Below are positions 21,951 through 22,263 of a stretch of 22,263 bases of DNA, piece after piece. Both the position numbers and the translations under genes were made by a program. The notes under the pieces were generated by a model that was not told the origin of the DNA, ran no database searches, and saw nothing but the letters and a program-made list of their open reading frames with translations. Numbering within the stretch: position 1 is the first letter of the stretch; each line of letters starts with the position of its first letter. The DNA is from Dehalococcoidales bacterium (GTDB taxonomy: Bacteria; Chloroflexota; Dehalococcoidia; Dehalococcoidales; UBA3254), in assembly GCA_028718465.1 (NCBI GenBank), contig JAQULX010000005.1, positions 1 to 22,263 of the forward strand, read 5' to 3'.

Positions 21951-22263
21951 CTAGCCCCCATCCCCGCCGGTCTCGCGGAGACGCCAACGCAGAATATCCC
22001 GGAAACCGGTAAAGGGGTTAAAGTTCGTCTTATCATCAAAAACATCCGAATTTTCCGCCCGCTTTAAAAAGCCGACGATGGCGTAGGTGGCCGGGGTAAG
22101 GATGACCTCAAGACAGACTTTGAATATGTAGTTGGATATGATGAGCGCCGTAAGGATGCTTCCGGAATATATGCCGGCAAAGGCGATCAGGACAAAAAAG
22201 ACGGTGTCTATTCCTTCACCGACCAGCGTTGAGCTGATAGTCCGGGTAAAGAGCCAGCGCCCC
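21951..22263 (-). CDS. VUT/YhhQ-family queuosine precursor transporter, C-terminal part (5' end outside window)
   Basis: An open frame enters from the right edge on the minus strand and stops with TAG at 21953-21951, giving 103 residues. The start RWLFTRTISSTLVGEGIDT and the later SNYIFKVCLEVILTPATYAIV are characteristic of the VUT (vitamin uptake-like) family, whose YhhQ members import queuosine precursors such as preQ0 and preQ1. Two hydrophobic helices and a charged tail are visible. The N-terminal helices lie outside the window. The stop sits six bases before the Nudix gene start. Confidence 0.88.
   Translation of the reverse strand, partial: GRWLFTRTISSTLVGEGIDTVFFVLIAFAGIYSGSILTALIISNYIFKVCLEVILTPATYAIVGFLKRAENSDVFDDKTNFNPFTGFRDILRWRLRETGGDGG

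Overview
The window is about 22.3 kb of bacterial chromosome of moderate GC. Nearly all genes lie on the minus strand; the exceptions are a partial ABC ATPase at the left edge, an AraC-type regulator and one degraded gene. The gene content suggests a strict anaerobe: a polyferredoxin-like protein, a Crp/Fnr regulator without cysteines, corrinoid salvage instead of de novo synthesis, and menaquinone tail-end enzymes. A Dehalococcoidia-like Chloroflexota or a clostridial relative would fit. This lineage call is inference from gene content, not from a marker search.

Left part (1-5640). A partial ABC ATPase converges on a 4Fe-4S protein/zinc-ribbon gene pair. That pair is preceded by an FNR-type palindrome centred exactly at -41.5 from a plausible start site. 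Next come a small membrane-anchored protein whose leader contains an intrinsic terminator, a divergent AraC/GyrI-like regulator with a possible internal translation start, a Crp/Fnr regulator that could be the reader of the FNR-type box, and an orphan GH13 alpha-amylase-family enzyme.

Centre (5642-12790). This is a corrinoid uptake and nucleotide-loop assembly operon, read right to left as btuF, btuC, btuD, cobT, cobS, cobC, a DUF71/Dph6-like ATP pyrophosphatase and cobU. It begins with a clear cobalamin riboswitch and intrinsic terminator. BtuFCD would import corrinoids. CobU activates cobinamide (phosphate), CobT activates the lower base, CobS joins them and CobC removes the phosphate. The DUF71 gene sits inside the pathway and fits the published prediction of a B12-salvage role for that family. 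The riboswitch promoter overlaps the 5' end of a decayed flavin-nucleotide-oxidase-like gene.

Right part (13165-22263). First comes a three-gene ABC-2 exporter operon (ATPase and two paralogous permeases) with a perfect palindrome at its predicted start site. Next is an operon of a SAM hydroxide adenosyltransferase, MenA and MenG. Upstream of it, a 349-base intergenic region holds a candidate structured RNA that I could not assign, plus a strong hairpin terminator. Then come gatB-secG behind a near-consensus promoter, a Nudix hydrolase, and the C-terminal part of a VUT/YhhQ-type queuosine-precursor transporter running off the right edge. Several genes here (cobC, cobS, cobU, menG, menA) appear to start with TTG.
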